Shown here: piece by piece, positions 19,501 to 28,053 of the stretch
Position numbering within the stretch: position 1 is the first letter of the stretch
Layout of the letters: each line of letters opens with the position of its first letter
Made by a program: the position numbers and the translations under genes
Assembly (NCBI RefSeq): GCF_003336205.1
Contig: NZ_QPIE01000003.1
Span: forward strand, 248,001-312,000
Direction: 5' to 3'
Length of the DNA stretch: 64,000 nt
Origin: Chryseobacterium lacus
GTDB lineage: Bacteria; Bacteroidota; Bacteroidia; Flavobacteriales; Weeksellaceae
The notes under the pieces: model-generated
What the model was told of the DNA's origin: nothing
Databases searched by the model: none
What the model saw: only the letters and a program-made list of their open reading frames with translations

Positions 19501-21548
19501 ATTCCCGATGCGGCCAGTTTCAGGTTGGCATTCGGATCGCGGGAATCCAGGTTCAGGCGGTACGCACCACGGTTCATGCTTCCGTCCAGATTCATATTCC
19601 GGTATCGGTAACCGTTATAATCCGCTTCTTTTACGATTCCTTTTACATCGGCATTGGCCTGGTTCAGATCAAAACTCCGGCCTTTCGCTGCAATCTGAGC
19701 CGTCACTATTCCGAGGTCTTTATTCTGAGTGATTCTGCCGATCTGCAGGTTCTGCAGGTTGGCTTTTACATCGTACAATTCCTGATTTTTGCGGCGCATA
19801 TCGACTGCTGCATCGACCGTAGCATTACCCAATGTTGAAATCAGTTTCAGTTCGGTGTTCACCTGTTGCGTAGTTCCTTTCGCATTTCCGGAAAGGGTGA
19901 AAAAAGAGGGAAGGGTAATATTGGAAGGAATGGTTCCTTTTGGAACAAGATTATAAATCGTTTTAGAAGCGGAAGAAAGCTCGCGGATGTTGAGGTCATA
20001 AGACAAATGATCCGGATTCATCGCGTTTCTGATCTTCCCTGAGGCGTTCACTTTCATTTGATCCAAACCCGAAAGCTGAAGCGTTTGGATATGAAGATCG
20101 TTCAGTGTTCCTCTCATGCGGGTGTGCAGATTCAGGATTGCGTTCGGATATTGGCTGAACGGCGCAGTGTTTCTAAGGTCGGGCGCAAAAGTAAGAAGGT
20201 CTGCAAATCCGATTTTAGAATTTCTGATATTCGCTGAAATCTTTACAGAGCCCGGATTCTCTGAAAGCTGTTCGATGGAATTGTAATTCAGGACGATCTC
20301 ATCCCGAAGCAGCGTTTTTGGAGTTTGTAAATACAGGTTTCTCAGGAAAGCCTGCTTTTCCCGGTAAGCAAAATCGGTTCTGAATTCCTGAATGTTTAGT
20401 CCGCGGTTTTCCCGGATCTCAGCACTGTTTACCCTTCCAGCAAAGGTTCCGTTTTCCATTTTGAAATCTTCCAGATTCAGGTTGATATTACTGAACTTCA
20501 GGTGATTGAAATCCGTTCCGCGCCGGGCTGGTGCGGCTGCGGTATTGTTGTACTCCACCTGCACGTCTTCCAGAGTCAGTTTTCCCAATAAAAGTGACAT
20601 GGGTTTTTGTGTTTCATCTGCTGCATTTTCCGGCGGAGTTTGGGAATTATTGCTGGAAGGAAGATAAAGGTCCGAACGGATTCTTGCTCCTGCCAGTTTC
20701 AGGTTTTCGATATCGAAAGCGTTGTTTTCAATATCAATTTTATTGATCTTTGTGCTCAGTTCTTTGAAGATCACTTTTGCAGAAGCCCGTGAATTGTCAT
20801 CGCCGTAATCTACATCAAAATTGGTAAATTTTACACTGTTCAAGTCAATTGACATTGGTTTTTTCCGGTTAAGGGAATCGATGGTTTCTTCCACTTCTTC
20901 CGCCACTTCTTCTATGAGATCCTGCTGAAGTTTCAGTTTCAGTCCGTCGAGATCAATGTTATTGACCGCGTAATTATTATTTTCCAGATCGAAAGTTCGC
21001 ACTCGGGTATTCAGTTCATTAAAATGAAAACGAATATCGTTTTGTGCCTGAAGATCAGTAAAAATGACGCCGATGTCTTTCAGGTGGATTTTATCCAGCG
21101 AAATAATGAAGGGTTTGGAAGGGCTTTCTTCTTTATCTTCGGTGGCGAAAGCGTCCAGAATATAATCGAAATTGAATCTTCCTTCCTGATCGCGAACTAC
21201 ATGAGCGCGCACGCCTTCCATTTCTATTGAGGTAAGGTCGGCGGTGGAATTGATGAGTTTCAGAAGATGAAGCCCGACATCCAGTTTTTTTACGGACAGC
21301 AGGGTATCCAGTTCCTGACCTTGAAGGTGGAGGTTTTCCATCACGAGGCTGTTCGGGAAATCGATGTATACCCGTTCAAGACTCACATCGGTTTTGATTT
21401 TTTCTTCCAGATACACCACGAGTTGGTCTTTCACATAATTTTGTACAGCAGGAATCTGCAGGCTTAGAATCAGGCCAACAATAAGCACCAGAAGAGAGGC
21501 CAGGCCAATCAGCGTGTATTTTACTATCTTTTTCAGTGGGTTTTCAAT
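16539..21548 (-). CDS. tamB: translocation and assembly module protein TamB (start uncertain)
   Basis: This very long AsmA-like/TamB protein has an N-terminal anchor, a long repetitive beta-helical body and the conserved C-terminal DUF490 domain (PTTADLDITAVYKTDAAPIDLL, then VDLTFDLESSED). It bridges the inner membrane to TamL and may carry phospholipids or help assemble outer-membrane proteins. The first usual start codon is a GTG at 21488, which cuts the membrane segment in half. The in-frame codons upstream, back to a stop at 21557, encode KKIVKYTLIGLASLLVLIVG, a complete anchor. They include only non-canonical starts (ATT at 21548, CTG at 21536). I give the ATT start as best estimate; with the GTG start the protein has 1649 residues. 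Confidence 0.88.
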   Translation of the reverse strand: MENPLKKIVKYTLIGLASLLVLIVGLILSLQIPAVQNYVKDQLVVYLEEKIKTDVSLERVYIDFPNSLVMENLHLQGQELDTLLSVKKLDVGLHLLKLINSTADLTSIEMEGVRAHVVRDQEGRFNFDYILDAFATEDKEESPSKPFIISLDKIHLKDIGVIFTDLQAQNDIRFHFNELNTRVRTFDLENNNYAVNNIDLDGLKLKLQQDLIEEVAEEVEETIDSLNRKKPMSIDLNSVKFTNFDVDYGDDNSRASAKVIFKELSTKINKIDIENNAFDIENLKLAGARIRSDLYLPSSNNSQTPPENAADETQKPMSLLLGKLTLEDVQVEYNNTAAAPARRGTDFNHLKFSNINLNLEDFKMENGTFAGRVNSAEIRENRGLNIQEFRTDFAYREKQAFLRNLYLQTPKTLLRDEIVLNYNSIEQLSENPGSVKISANIRNSKIGFADLLTFAPDLRNTAPFSQYPNAILNLHTRMRGTLNDLHIQTLQLSGLDQMKVNASGKIRNAMNPDHLSYDLNIRELSSASKTIYNLVPKGTIPSNITLPSFFTLSGNAKGTTQQVNTELKLISTLGNATVDAAVDMRRKNQELYDVKANLQNLQIGRITQNKDLGIVTAQIAAKGRSFDLNQANADVKGIVKEADYNGYRYRNMNLDGSMNRGAYRLNLDSRDPNANLKLAASGIYNENNPSVKINGDIVRLDLNKLGFYQDPMIIAGKLDGDFTNLNPDFLNGELRLQNFAISDTKDVFPLQEVYLNAVSTDSLNQLTLQSQVADIELSGKYKMTQIFGALQETLNQYYQFQKPGTLQKTDPNQHFTFNASIKNDDLIRRFVPDLKSFETITLNGNFDADSRRLEVNGSIPQLLYGENTVEDASLLITNENRALQVRMDVATLQSESFALDKINISGDVADNTIQYSVTTKDEKDVTQYLIAGTAASVSSATEIALNTDGLKLNYDDWTVAPNNKIVIGEQGIFADNFRISNAGSEILLQSESMAGNSPLNVSLKDFKIETLTEIIKKDSLLAQGTINGTAQLRNLNSNMTFVSDLDITNLLVYGSPVGNLDLKVNNTTANVLNADVTLSGNNNDVKILGDYNTSSGTFDLDMNMRQLQMQTVQGFSMNAVTNTEGYLSGNMKIKGTVENPDLNGSLKFNNAGLMIAQTGSDFRNINDKIDFTGRGIEFNRFKINDKDGNSLVIDGQILTDTYRDFNFNLDVNAQDFKVVNSEKSNDAMMYGILAVDASLQVRGNMDLPRVDGRIAVADNTNFTFIIPQSTPSLQERAGIVEFIDQDQIALQETIKADSLVAETKIQGMDVNVNIEVDKEAKLSIIIDKANGDFVELQGEAQLTGGIDPSGKTTLVGVYVVEEGAYELSVSMLKRRFDIEKGSTITWTGEPTTADLDITAVYKTDAAPIDLLEQQLSGRSAEEMNQYKQRIPFNTLLKLSGELLKPVITFDITTDEDNVSVSTQVLDDTKAKLAQLKNDEAEMNKQVFALLLLNRFIGENPFQSEAGLSAGTMVRQSVSKILSQQLNNLASDLIEGVDLTFDLESSEDYTSGARNTRTDLGVDISKKLLDDRLKVSVGSNFGLEGDARQNENTTNIAGDVTVDYSLSKDGRYMLRAYRKNEYQVALQGQIIETGVGFIITLDYNKFRDIFRKKERNKNRRNHNKNSVEFK

Positions 21549-21558
21549 AGGGTTTCAG

Positions 21559-21566
21559 CAAAAATA
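21559..21566 (-). promoter_or_regulatory. -7 box of tamB promoter
   Basis: TATTTTTG on the minus strand matches TAnnTTTG. It ends 10 bases before the in-frame ATT at 21548, so a transcript from here would have a leader of only a few bases before ATT. No -33 TTG is apparent. Confidence 0.4.
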
Positions 21567-21832
21567 AACATTTTGGCTAAGCTTGCTTTATAAGATTTGA
21601 GGAAGAGGTTTATAGGATTTGGGTGATGAAATTGGTTTATTACTCTGTATTTTCAAAACTATTGATGTTATTAGGTTTTATAAAAAATATACCAATTACA
21701 ACTCTTTTTTTAATGAAATAAAAAAAATGGTTTATTGGAAGAGTTACAGTTTTTATGTTTTTTTATTGCTTCATAGTTCTTTTGTGGATTGATAAAAAAA
21801 TTAATACACGGATCACTTCCCTCCCAAATCTT

Positions 21833-21840
21833 TATCTTTG
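21833..21840 (+). promoter_or_regulatory. -7 box of thioesterase/thiL promoter
   Basis: TATCTTTG matches TAnnTTTG and lies 14 bases before the ATG at 21855. Confidence 0.5.
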
Positions 21841-21854
21841 CAGAAATCTGAAAT

Positions 21855-22358
21855 ATGTCTGTTTACTATCATACTTTTGAAGTGCGCTGGAGTGATATTG
21901 ATGCCAACAAGCACCTCGCCAACTCTGCTTATGTAGAATACTGTGCCCAAACGAGAATGTCTTTTATGGGAAAAAATAAAATGGGTCTCAGCGAACTGAA
22001 CCGCTGGGGAATTGGCCCGGTGATTCTGCATGAACAGTATTCTTTTTTTAAGGAAATTTATCTTGATCAGGAAATAAAAGTAAGCCTGGAAATCAACGGA
22101 TTCTCTGAAGATGGAGGAATTTATCGTTTTCTTCACCAATTTTATCTTCCGGATGGAACCCACTGTGCGACATCCGAAGCTTTGGGAGTCTGGATTGATA
22201 TGATGCTGAGAAAATCCACCACGCCGCCGGATGATATCCTCGTGTTCATGAAACGTTACGGTTCGGAAAACGCTGAGGTTCTCACCAAAGATCATCTGAA
22301 AGCCTTGCCTTTCCGGCCGGAGAATGTGGATCCAAAACTCTTTACTATTCAACCTTAA
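21855..22358 (+). CDS. hot-dog fold acyl-CoA thioesterase
   Basis: This 167-residue protein is of the 4-hydroxybenzoyl-CoA thioesterase type. The motif RWSDIDANKHLANSAYVEY contains the catalytic Asp and the helix that binds the CoA end. Such enzymes hydrolyse acyl-CoA thioesters; the acyl chain preferred is unknown. It is followed after 17 bases by thiL, so the two are probably cotranscribed, with no obvious metabolic link. Confidence 0.85.
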   Translation: MSVYYHTFEVRWSDIDANKHLANSAYVEYCAQTRMSFMGKNKMGLSELNRWGIGPVILHEQYSFFKEIYLDQEIKVSLEINGFSEDGGIYRFLHQFYLPDGTHCATSEALGVWIDMMLRKSTTPPDDILVFMKRYGSENAEVLTKDHLKALPFRPENVDPKLFTIQP

Positions 22359-22375
22359 TTTTAAATTTTTCACTG

Positions 22376-23419
22376 ATGCTTGAAAATAAAAATCAGGACC
22401 TGACGCCGATTTCAACTTTAGGCGAATTTGGCCTTATCCGTCACCTTACCGAAAAGTTCAGCCTGAAGAATCCGTCGTCCGAACTGGGTGTTGGCGATGA
22501 TGCCGCTGTTATTTTTCACGAAGGAAAAAGAATGGTGGTGAGCACAGATCTGTTTGCCGAAGGCGTACATTTCAACCTGGGTTATGTTCCTTTGAAACAT
22601 CTGGGATATAAAACCGTTGTGGCCAACCTCAGCGATATTGCTGCAATGAATGCGGTGCCCACTCAAATCCTGGTTTCTGTGGCAGTTTCCAACCGCTTTC
22701 CGGTGGAAGCACTGGAAGAGATTTATTCAGGAATTGCGCTGGCGTGCGGGAAATATAAAGTGGATTTAATTGGCGGCGATACCACGAGTTCCACCTCCGG
22801 TTTGGTGATGAGCATTACCGCCATCGGCGCTGCGGATCAGGATAAAATTGTCACCCGGAAAGGTGCCCAAGAAAACGATTTGTTGGTGGTGACCGGAGAT
22901 CTGGGAGGTGCCTATCTCGGACTTCAGATTCTGGAAAGGGAACACGCTGTATTTCTGGCAAATCCGCAGATGCAGCCTGAAATGGAAGGTTATGATTATC
23001 TGTTGGAAAGGCAGCTGAAACCCGAAGCGCGAACCGATGTGCAGGAAATTCTGGAAGGTTTGGAAATCGTTCCGACGGCCATGATTGATATTTCGGATGG
23101 CCTGGCTTCAGAAGTACTTCACCTTTCAAAACAGTCGGAGGTCGGTTTCAGAATTTATGAAAATAAAGTTCCGCTGGATCCGCTGACGGTTTCTACGGCG
23201 GAGGAATTCAACATCAGTCCCGTAATGTGTGCGCTGAACGGAGGTGAGGATTATGAGCTTCTTCTCACCATTGCACCAAAGGATTTTGAGAAGATCAAAA
23301 ACCATCTGGATTTTACAGTGATCGGCCATGCTGTTGAGCTTTCTCAGGGCAATCATCTGGTGCTGAGCGGCAGCAACGAACTGGCGGAAATTACCGCTCA
23401 GGGATGGAAACATTTTTAA
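22376..23419 (+). CDS. thiL: thiamine-monophosphate kinase
   Basis: This 347-residue ThiL phosphorylates thiamine monophosphate to the active cofactor thiamine diphosphate. The ATP and Mg-binding motifs are all present: ELGVGDDAAVI, VVSTDLFAEGVHF, LIGGDTTSS, MIDISDGLASEVLHL and NGGEDYELLL. No other thiamine genes and no THI-box riboswitch are visible nearby. It ends convergent to the yqeY/ftsZ operon. Confidence 0.96.
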   Translation: MLENKNQDLTPISTLGEFGLIRHLTEKFSLKNPSSELGVGDDAAVIFHEGKRMVVSTDLFAEGVHFNLGYVPLKHLGYKTVVANLSDIAAMNAVPTQILVSVAVSNRFPVEALEEIYSGIALACGKYKVDLIGGDTTSSTSGLVMSITAIGAADQDKIVTRKGAQENDLLVVTGDLGGAYLGLQILEREHAVFLANPQMQPEMEGYDYLLERQLKPEARTDVQEILEGLEIVPTAMIDISDGLASEVLHLSKQSEVGFRIYENKVPLDPLTVSTAEEFNISPVMCALNGGEDYELLLTIAPKDFEKIKNHLDFTVIGHAVELSQGNHLVLSGSNELAEITAQGWKHF

Positions 23420-23422
23420 TGT

Positions 23423-23453
23423 AAAAAAACCCGGAACCAAATGAGGTTCCGGG
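23423..23453 (-). terminator. intrinsic terminator at the end of the dcw operon
   Basis: A perfect 9-bp stem (CCCGGAACC / GGTTCCGGG, 23430-23438 and 23445-23453) has a 6-base loop. On the minus strand it is followed by seven T (A23-A29 on plus). It lies 63 bases beyond the end of the GatB/YqeY gene and probably ends the long division and cell-wall transcript. For thiL on the plus strand it lacks a T-run. Confidence 0.8.
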
Positions 23454-23515
23454 CTTCAATCAAATCGATATGCAAAGGTTGGATATCCACACAATGCCGA
23501 AAAGTGATGTGCTGC

Positions 23516-23962
23516 TTAGGAAAGCAACTTTTTCACCATTTCGGAGATGCTTTTTCCGTCGGATTTTCCGGCTAAAGCTTTAGAGGCTGTCCCCATTACT
23601 TTCCCGAGATCTTTGACAGAAGTGGCACCGGTTTCTTCTATAATTTTCTTAATTTCTGTTTCCAGTTCAGCAGTCGAAAGCTGTGCCGGCAGAAACTTTT
23701 CGATGACCTTCATCTGATCCGTTTCCACGGTCGCCAGATCATCTCTTCCCTGTGCAGTAAACTGCTCATAGGAATCTTTCCGCTGTTTGATCATCCGCTG
23801 AAGAATGGCGATTTCCTGTTCGGGAGAAACTTCTGCACCACGGGCTTCTGTCTTCAGCAAAATAATCTGCGATTTTACGGCGCGCAAAGCATCGAGAGCC
23901 GTTTTGTCTTTCTCCCGCATTGCGGTTTTGATGGCATCATTGATGGTATTTTCTAAACTCAT
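23516..23962 (-). CDS. GatB/YqeY domain protein
   Basis: This 148-residue helical protein is the free-standing YqeY form of the tail domain of GatB. It begins MSLENTINDAIKTAMREKDK and contains the usual LPAQLS and the C-terminal GKVMGTASKALAGKSDG. It is thought to bind tRNA or assist amidotransfer, but the cellular role is not established. It follows ftsZ by 20 bases as the last gene of the dcw run. Confidence 0.9.
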   Translation of the reverse strand: MSLENTINDAIKTAMREKDKTALDALRAVKSQIILLKTEARGAEVSPEQEIAILQRMIKQRKDSYEQFTAQGRDDLATVETDQMKVIEKFLPAQLSTAELETEIKKIIEETGATSVKDLGKVMGTASKALAGKSDGKSISEMVKKLLS

Positions 23963-23982
23963 TTTTTGCTTTTTTTAAAAGA

Positions 23983-25815
23983 TTAATCTACATCTTTATT
24001 TAGAAATCTGTTTTCGCGAACCTGCATTTGTCCCTTATCGTTTTCGGAAAGGAAGGTTTGCACATGTTGCTCCGAAGCATTATTTCCATCGATGGTAATG
24101 TTTTTTCTTCTGAAAGCGGGAATGGTTTCGAAATCACTTTCATGCTCCGTTACCAGATATCTGGAATTGAATTCTTTCAGTTTGTTTCTTCTTTCTGCCA
24201 CTTTGTCCGAATGAACGGTTTTATTGATAAAAGTAAATTCTTCCGTTTCCATAGTCGGCTCTGCATCAGGAATGAGCTGGGTTTCCGGTTTTGCTGTATT
24301 ATTTTCCGGTTTTGCAAAATCTTCCGACTTTGAGGAAGTTTCCTTTTCTTCTTCAAAACTTAATTCGGGAATCGCATTATTTATGAAAAAGCTGTATTCC
24401 ATCGGTTTTTCTTCGTCTTGCTGTTGCGAAGAAACTGGCGGCACATTTCCGAAAGTATTTTCATCTTTGGCAGGTTTCTCTTCTGTTTCAAAACGGAACG
24501 ACTGTGTTTCCAGATCCTGTTCGGCTAACGGTTCGGCATTTCCCGAGAAAAGAGGTTCAGCGTTATGAGAATCATCATTTTCTTCAAATTGTCGGTACTT
24601 TTCTTCTCGGTCAATGATTTTAAAATCACTTTTAATTTCCTTTACTGCAGCGGTATTTTTCGGAAAATCAGGAGTTCCTGTTTCATCTTCATCATCTAGG
24701 CGGAAAAGCGTCGGCGAACTGAAGTCTTTTGCTGATGATTCCTCTCTTTCTGAAGCACATTTGAATGGAGAGTTTCTTGGTGTATCGTTCAGATTGTATT
24801 TTACTTTCTCGGTAAAAGCTGTGTTTTTCTGATTGTCTTTGGCAAATCCAGTGGCAATGACCAATACGCTCACTTGCTCTTCTAATTCCTCATCAGTTCC
24901 GACCCCGAAAATAATATCGGCGGTATTTCCGGCTTCCTGCTGAATATGATCCATAATAATTCCGATTTCGTCCATGGTGACTTCCTGCGAACCACTTCTG
25001 ATGAGTAGCAGGACATTTTTGGCGCCGGTAATTTTATTATCGTTCAACAACGGAGAATCAAGGGCCTTTTTCACGGCTTCTTCGGCTTTGTTTTCACCGG
25101 AAGCGGATCCTGTGGACATGAGTGCAGTTCCGGAATTCTGAAGCACCGATTTGGCATCACGGAAGTCAATATTCACATCAAAATATCCTGTGATGACTTC
25201 GGCCATTCCTTTTGCTGCATTGGTCAGCACTTCGTCGGCTTTAGAAAATCCCTGTTTGAAGCCTAAGTTTCCAAACTGCTGGCGAAGTTTATCATTATTG
25301 ATTACGATCAGAGAATCCACATTATTTCTCAGTTTTTCCAATCCGAGTTCCGCCTGATCCAGCCTTCTTTTTCCTTCAAAACTAAAAGGTACGGTTACGA
25401 TTCCTACAGTCAGGATTCCCATTTCCTTTGCCACTTTTGCAATAACGGGAGCTGCTCCGGTACCGGTTCCGCCACCCATTCCGGCTGTGATGAAGACCAT
25501 TTTGGTGTTTTGTCCCATCGCTGCTTTTATTTCATCGATGCTTTCGATGGCAGCTTTTTCTCCGACTTCCGGGTCGGCACCTGCGCCCAAACCTTCTGTG
25601 GTGGAAATTCCCAGTTGAACTTTATTGGCAACGGGGTTGTTGTCCAATGTCTGTGCATCGGTATTGCAAATCACGAAATCTACGCCGTGAATTCCTCTCT
25701 CGTACATGTGTTTCAGGGCGTTGTTACCGCCACCGCCGACTCCAATAACCTTAATGATCGACGAATTTCCTTTGGGCAGATCGAACGAAAATCCTTGTGT
25801 GTTATAATTTTCCAT
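23983..25815 (-). CDS. ftsZ: cell division protein FtsZ
   Basis: This 610-residue tubulin homologue forms the Z ring. The GTP-binding signature GMGGGTGTGAAPV and the T7-loop region NVDINFRDAKSVL-like segment are intact in the first 330 residues. Beyond them is a long acidic, Glu/Pro/Thr-rich linker of about 230 residues, as usual in Bacteroidota. A basic C-terminal part follows. The extra length compared with E. coli FtsZ (383 residues) lies in this linker. It is 20 bases downstream of ftsA. Confidence 0.97.
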   Translation of the reverse strand: MENYNTQGFSFDLPKGNSSIIKVIGVGGGGNNALKHMYERGIHGVDFVICNTDAQTLDNNPVANKVQLGISTTEGLGAGADPEVGEKAAIESIDEIKAAMGQNTKMVFITAGMGGGTGTGAAPVIAKVAKEMGILTVGIVTVPFSFEGKRRLDQAELGLEKLRNNVDSLIVINNDKLRQQFGNLGFKQGFSKADEVLTNAAKGMAEVITGYFDVNIDFRDAKSVLQNSGTALMSTGSASGENKAEEAVKKALDSPLLNDNKITGAKNVLLLIRSGSQEVTMDEIGIIMDHIQQEAGNTADIIFGVGTDEELEEQVSVLVIATGFAKDNQKNTAFTEKVKYNLNDTPRNSPFKCASEREESSAKDFSSPTLFRLDDEDETGTPDFPKNTAAVKEIKSDFKIIDREEKYRQFEENDDSHNAEPLFSGNAEPLAEQDLETQSFRFETEEKPAKDENTFGNVPPVSSQQQDEEKPMEYSFFINNAIPELSFEEEKETSSKSEDFAKPENNTAKPETQLIPDAEPTMETEEFTFINKTVHSDKVAERRNKLKEFNSRYLVTEHESDFETIPAFRRKNITIDGNNASEQHVQTFLSENDKGQMQVRENRFLNKDVD

Positions 25816-25835
25816 ATTGCTTATTTTAATTTGAT

Positions 25836-27200
25836 TTATTCTACTTCTTCAAAGAACTTTTTAACTTTTTCCATTAACGACTGTCCGAAAGTGAGGCCTT
25901 TTCTCTTCCTTTCAGCATTGGATTCGCCGGTTTCTTCATTTGAAACTGTTTCCTGTCCGTTGTCAGAAACCATTTCAGCGGGAGTGCTTTCAGTAGCTTC
26001 AGCGGTATTTTCCACTTCCGTAGTATAGGATTTTTTGTCTCGGATTTTTAAACTTTCCATCAGTAATCCAATTGCGGTGGCAAATTCCGGCCCTTTCAGA
26101 TACTGGTTTTTATCATTCACAATATATTCGTTGGCGAAACCGATTCTGCTGTCGAAACCGGTGGTGTAATTGGCCAGCAGACGAAGATTTTTAAGGTTGG
26201 ATCCGCCGCCCGTCAGGACAATTCCCGCAATCAGTTTTTTCTTCTGCTCGAAGGCGCCGTAAGCTTTCAGTTCAGTGTTTACCATTTCCAGAATTTCTTC
26301 TACACGGGCACCTACAATCTGCGCCAGTGTTTTCAGGGAAATTTCTTTATCCTGTCTTCCGTGCAGTCCCGGAATGGTGACAAAAGTGCTTTCCTTCTCC
26401 ATGTCCGGAAGGGAAGAGCCAAACTTCACTTTCAGTTGTTCTGCATGTTTTTCGATGATGGAACAGCCTTCCTTGATGTCATCCGTAATAATTCCTCCAC
26501 CATAAGGAATGACGCAGGTATGACGGATAATGTTGTCTTTGAAAATTGCGATATCGGTGGTTCCGCCGCCTATGTCAATGATAGCAACTCCGGCTTCTTT
26601 TTCTTCCTTGGTGAGTACGGCTTCGGAAGAAGCGAGGGGTTCCAAAGTGAGCGCTTCCATTTCCAATCCGGCTTCCTTTACACATCTTGCAATATTCCGG
26701 ATGCTTCCCATCTGTCCTACCACAACGTGAAAATTAGCTTCCAGGCGTTTTCCGTGCATTCCGACAGGTTCATGAATTTCACCTTCACTGTCCACTTTAT
26801 ATTCCTGAGGAAGAACATGAATAATTTCCTCGCCGGGAAGCATGACGAGTTTTTTCACCTGTTCTTTCAGGGCTTCGATGTCTTTTTCTGTAATATACTG
26901 ATCGGGATGTTCTCTCATAATATAATCGGAATGCTGAAGCGAGCGAATATGCTTTCCGGCGATCCCGACGGTTACTTTATGAATAGGAACTCCTGCGCTG
27001 GCCTGTGCTTCTGCAACGGCCGCTTTTATGGAATTGATGGTTTGGGAAATATTGTTCACAATTCCCTTGTGCACGCCCAAACTTTTTGCTTTTCCGACAC
27101 CCATGACTTCGATTTTCCCATGAGCGTTTCTCCGTCCGACAATGGCGACAATCTTAGTTGTCCCGATGTCCAGTCCTACTGAATACTCTTGATTTTGCAT
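25836..27200 (-). CDS. ftsA: cell division protein FtsA
   Basis: This 454-residue actin-like ATPase tethers FtsZ to the membrane. The opening YSVGLDIGTTKIVAIVG and the later AIIDIGGGTTDIAIF and VLTGGGSNLKNL are the phosphate and adenosine loops of the actin fold. The C-terminus (LMEKVKKFFEEVE) can form the amphipathic membrane-targeting helix. A Thr/Glu-rich linker of about 50 residues precedes it. It lies between ftsQ and ftsZ as in most bacteria. Confidence 0.97.
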   Translation of the reverse strand: MQNQEYSVGLDIGTTKIVAIVGRRNAHGKIEVMGVGKAKSLGVHKGIVNNISQTINSIKAAVAEAQASAGVPIHKVTVGIAGKHIRSLQHSDYIMREHPDQYITEKDIEALKEQVKKLVMLPGEEIIHVLPQEYKVDSEGEIHEPVGMHGKRLEANFHVVVGQMGSIRNIARCVKEAGLEMEALTLEPLASSEAVLTKEEKEAGVAIIDIGGGTTDIAIFKDNIIRHTCVIPYGGGIITDDIKEGCSIIEKHAEQLKVKFGSSLPDMEKESTFVTIPGLHGRQDKEISLKTLAQIVGARVEEILEMVNTELKAYGAFEQKKKLIAGIVLTGGGSNLKNLRLLANYTTGFDSRIGFANEYIVNDKNQYLKGPEFATAIGLLMESLKIRDKKSYTTEVENTAEATESTPAEMVSDNGQETVSNEETGESNAERKRKGLTFGQSLMEKVKKFFEEVE

Positions 27201-27221
27201 TGTATATTGATTTGATTTGAT

Positions 27222-28052
27222 TTATTCTGTTTTTTTTCTGATCATTTCTTGTTTCCTTTCGGCGAGTTCAGGAATTTTTGCCAGTTGCTTTTTCCGCACC
27301 GTTAAAATACTGTCGTTTCCTTCATACTGCGGATTGAGCGTGGTGACAATCTGATTGTCGTATTTTACGGAAACCTTGTTGTATTTATTCTGATCCTGAA
27401 AGACAAGGAATTTCTCCGCAAAGGTTTTGAAGCCTTTCACTTTGAATTCGATATTCTCCAGATTTCCTATTTCTACTTTGAAATTTCCTTCGCTGGTAAG
27501 GAGGTTGTAGTCCTTTTTCACTTTTGAAATACCAATAAAGTATTTCTTACTGAAAGGATCCTGGTTGATCTTGTCGATCAGCTCTGCCAAAGGAATGTAT
27601 TCTTCCTTTTTTACATTTCCCGTCACCAGCATGCACGGATGCGAATAAATTCTGGAAACCGGAAATTCATTGCCTTTGCGGTCCACATAAAAATCGTTTC
27701 CGTTTTTGTTCAGCCTAAAGACGGGAACACGCTGTACGATATCCACATTCAGCCGTCCGTTCAGGTTCAGATACACATTGGCACTGTCGATGGACGGAAG
27801 CCTGCTGATCTTTTTTTCCAGTGCCGGAATATCAATATCACCAATCTTTTTAGTAGGATTTGATTTCTTAATTAAATTTCTGATTTCCTTTTCATCAATA
27901 AAATATACCTTTTCACTCTCCTGCAGCTCTACTAAATTGACAGATACCTGCTCCATTGGTGCATCGCTGAAACGCTGCAAAGAGAAGCTTAACAGAAACC
28001 CAAAAAGGATCACTGTTACGAGTATCTTCAGTATTCTCCACTTATTCTTCAT
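27222..28052 (-). CDS. ftsQ: cell division protein FtsQ/DivIB
   Basis: This 276-residue protein has one N-terminal membrane segment (ILKILVTVILFGFLLSFSL). A periplasmic POTRA-like domain follows (VYFIDEKEIRNLIKK through VDIVQRVPVFRL) and then the FtsQ beta domain. It links early and late divisome proteins. Sequence conservation in this family is low, and position between murC and ftsA supports the call. Start is 2 bases after the murC stop. Confidence 0.88.
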   Translation of the reverse strand: MKNKWRILKILVTVILFGFLLSFSLQRFSDAPMEQVSVNLVELQESEKVYFIDEKEIRNLIKKSNPTKKIGDIDIPALEKKISRLPSIDSANVYLNLNGRLNVDIVQRVPVFRLNKNGNDFYVDRKGNEFPVSRIYSHPCMLVTGNVKKEEYIPLAELIDKINQDPFSKKYFIGISKVKKDYNLLTSEGNFKVEIGNLENIEFKVKGFKTFAEKFLVFQDQNKYNKVSVKYDNQIVTTLNPQYEGNDSILTVRKKQLAKIPELAERKQEMIRKKTE

Positions 28053-28053
28053 G

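Larger units (their letters stand above)
21549..21854. other. divergent intergenic region tamB / thioesterase
   Basis: This 306-base, AT-rich stretch has no convincing gene. It holds two promoter boxes in opposite orientation (21559-21566 minus, 21833-21840 plus). Between them are A/T tracts and no strong hairpin. Confidence 0.6.

Noticed and set aside
21488-21488. GTG at 21488 as certain start of tamB
   Set aside because: It would remove about half of the membrane anchor encoded in frame just upstream, so I treat it only as a fallback.
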